A DNA stretch of 64,000 nt from a virus. This document shows positions 63,973 to 64,000 of the stretch, piece after piece. The notes under the pieces are model-generated. The model was not told where the DNA came from, ran no database searches, and saw only the letters and a list, made by a program, of their open reading frames with translations. Location: the IMG/VR virus record IMGVR_UViG_3300015371_000011, positions 1 to 64,000 of that record. One strand, given 5' to 3'. A program made the position numbers and the translations under genes. The stretch's first letter is position 1, and the number at the start of each line of letters is the position of its first letter.

Positions 63973-64000
63973 TTACCTGTTGCGCTTAAGCACGTTGACC
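63973..64000 (-). CDS. Partial gene, 3' end only
   Basis: The last 28 bases encode a frame ending VNVLKRNR and TAA (63975-63973) just before the DUF2460 gene. It is probably the end of another tail gene that continues beyond the window; only eight residues can be seen. Confidence 0.3.

Overview
This window looks like most of the genome of a tailed double-stranded DNA phage (caudovirus, siphovirus-like tail) of a Gram-negative host, probably assembled from a metagenome. The evidence is a terminase small/large pair, a DUF935 (Mu gp29-like) portal, a MuF-type head protein, a protease-scaffold, a capsid protein and a lambda J/K/L-like tail tip. Several Sec signal peptides, a lipobox protein and LPS-type deoxysugar genes point to a Gram-negative host. 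Nearly every gene lies on the minus strand, packed with 1-15 nt overlaps (ATGA, TAATG, TGATG). Only two stand-alone genes, both HNH homing endonucleases (91-714 and 59441-60127), are on the plus strand.

Layout in transcription order (high to low coordinate). 64000-55038: tail-tip module, with three DUF2460-type paralogues, a fibre-like protein, L-, K- and J-like proteins. 54989-44117: early/accessory region of small genes, starting at a strong promoter with a built-in operator in front of an Arc-like ribbon-helix-helix protein. It includes an HNH protein, a lipoprotein, a RecB-like nuclease, a truncated AMP-binding (ANL) enzyme, a restriction-modification-like trio and an Xre regulator with its own promoter/operator. 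44009-27380: a roughly 17 kb sugar and glycan module with three NDP-sugar SDR enzymes (one broken by an in-frame TAA), an E1/RfbH 3-dehydrase with its complete [2Fe-2S] cysteine set, a split transketolase, two B12/radical-SAM enzymes, three glycosyltransferases, a methyltransferase, a DNA adenine methyltransferase and a VRR-NUC nuclease. 27155-9512: packaging and head module (terminases, sigma-4-like protein, portal, MuF, papain-like protease, protease-scaffold, decoration protein, capsid). 9510-717: a three-domain GT-methyltransferase-GT fusion followed by a run of Sec-exported beta-helix, LamG and Fn3 proteins.

The most unusual elements are these. (1) The second radical-SAM enzyme carries an intein inside its CxxxCxxC cluster motif, and a Vsr-like homing endonuclease is encoded on the same strand but in a different frame inside that intein, with its own Shine-Dalgarno sequence and TTG start. 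(2) The terminase intein has no Cys/Ser/Thr at its first residue (Pro1) but has a Cys at block F. (3) A highly structured 108-nt gap lies between terminase and portal. (4) An array of contiguous hairpins lies behind a plus-strand promoter. (5) The MuF protein holds two ADP-ribosyltransferase-like segments. (6) The phage-borne pathway looks able to build a branched or deoxy sugar. (7) Two adjacent small genes appear to lack one base each in a four-base homopolymer, which may be sequencing error.

No replicative polymerase, primase, helicase, integrase, tape-measure gene, tRNA or CRISPR array was seen. The circular order (terminase to capsid to fibres at the left edge, tail tip at the right edge) suggests that the missing tail and tape-measure genes lie beyond the left edge, joining to the right edge on a circular map.
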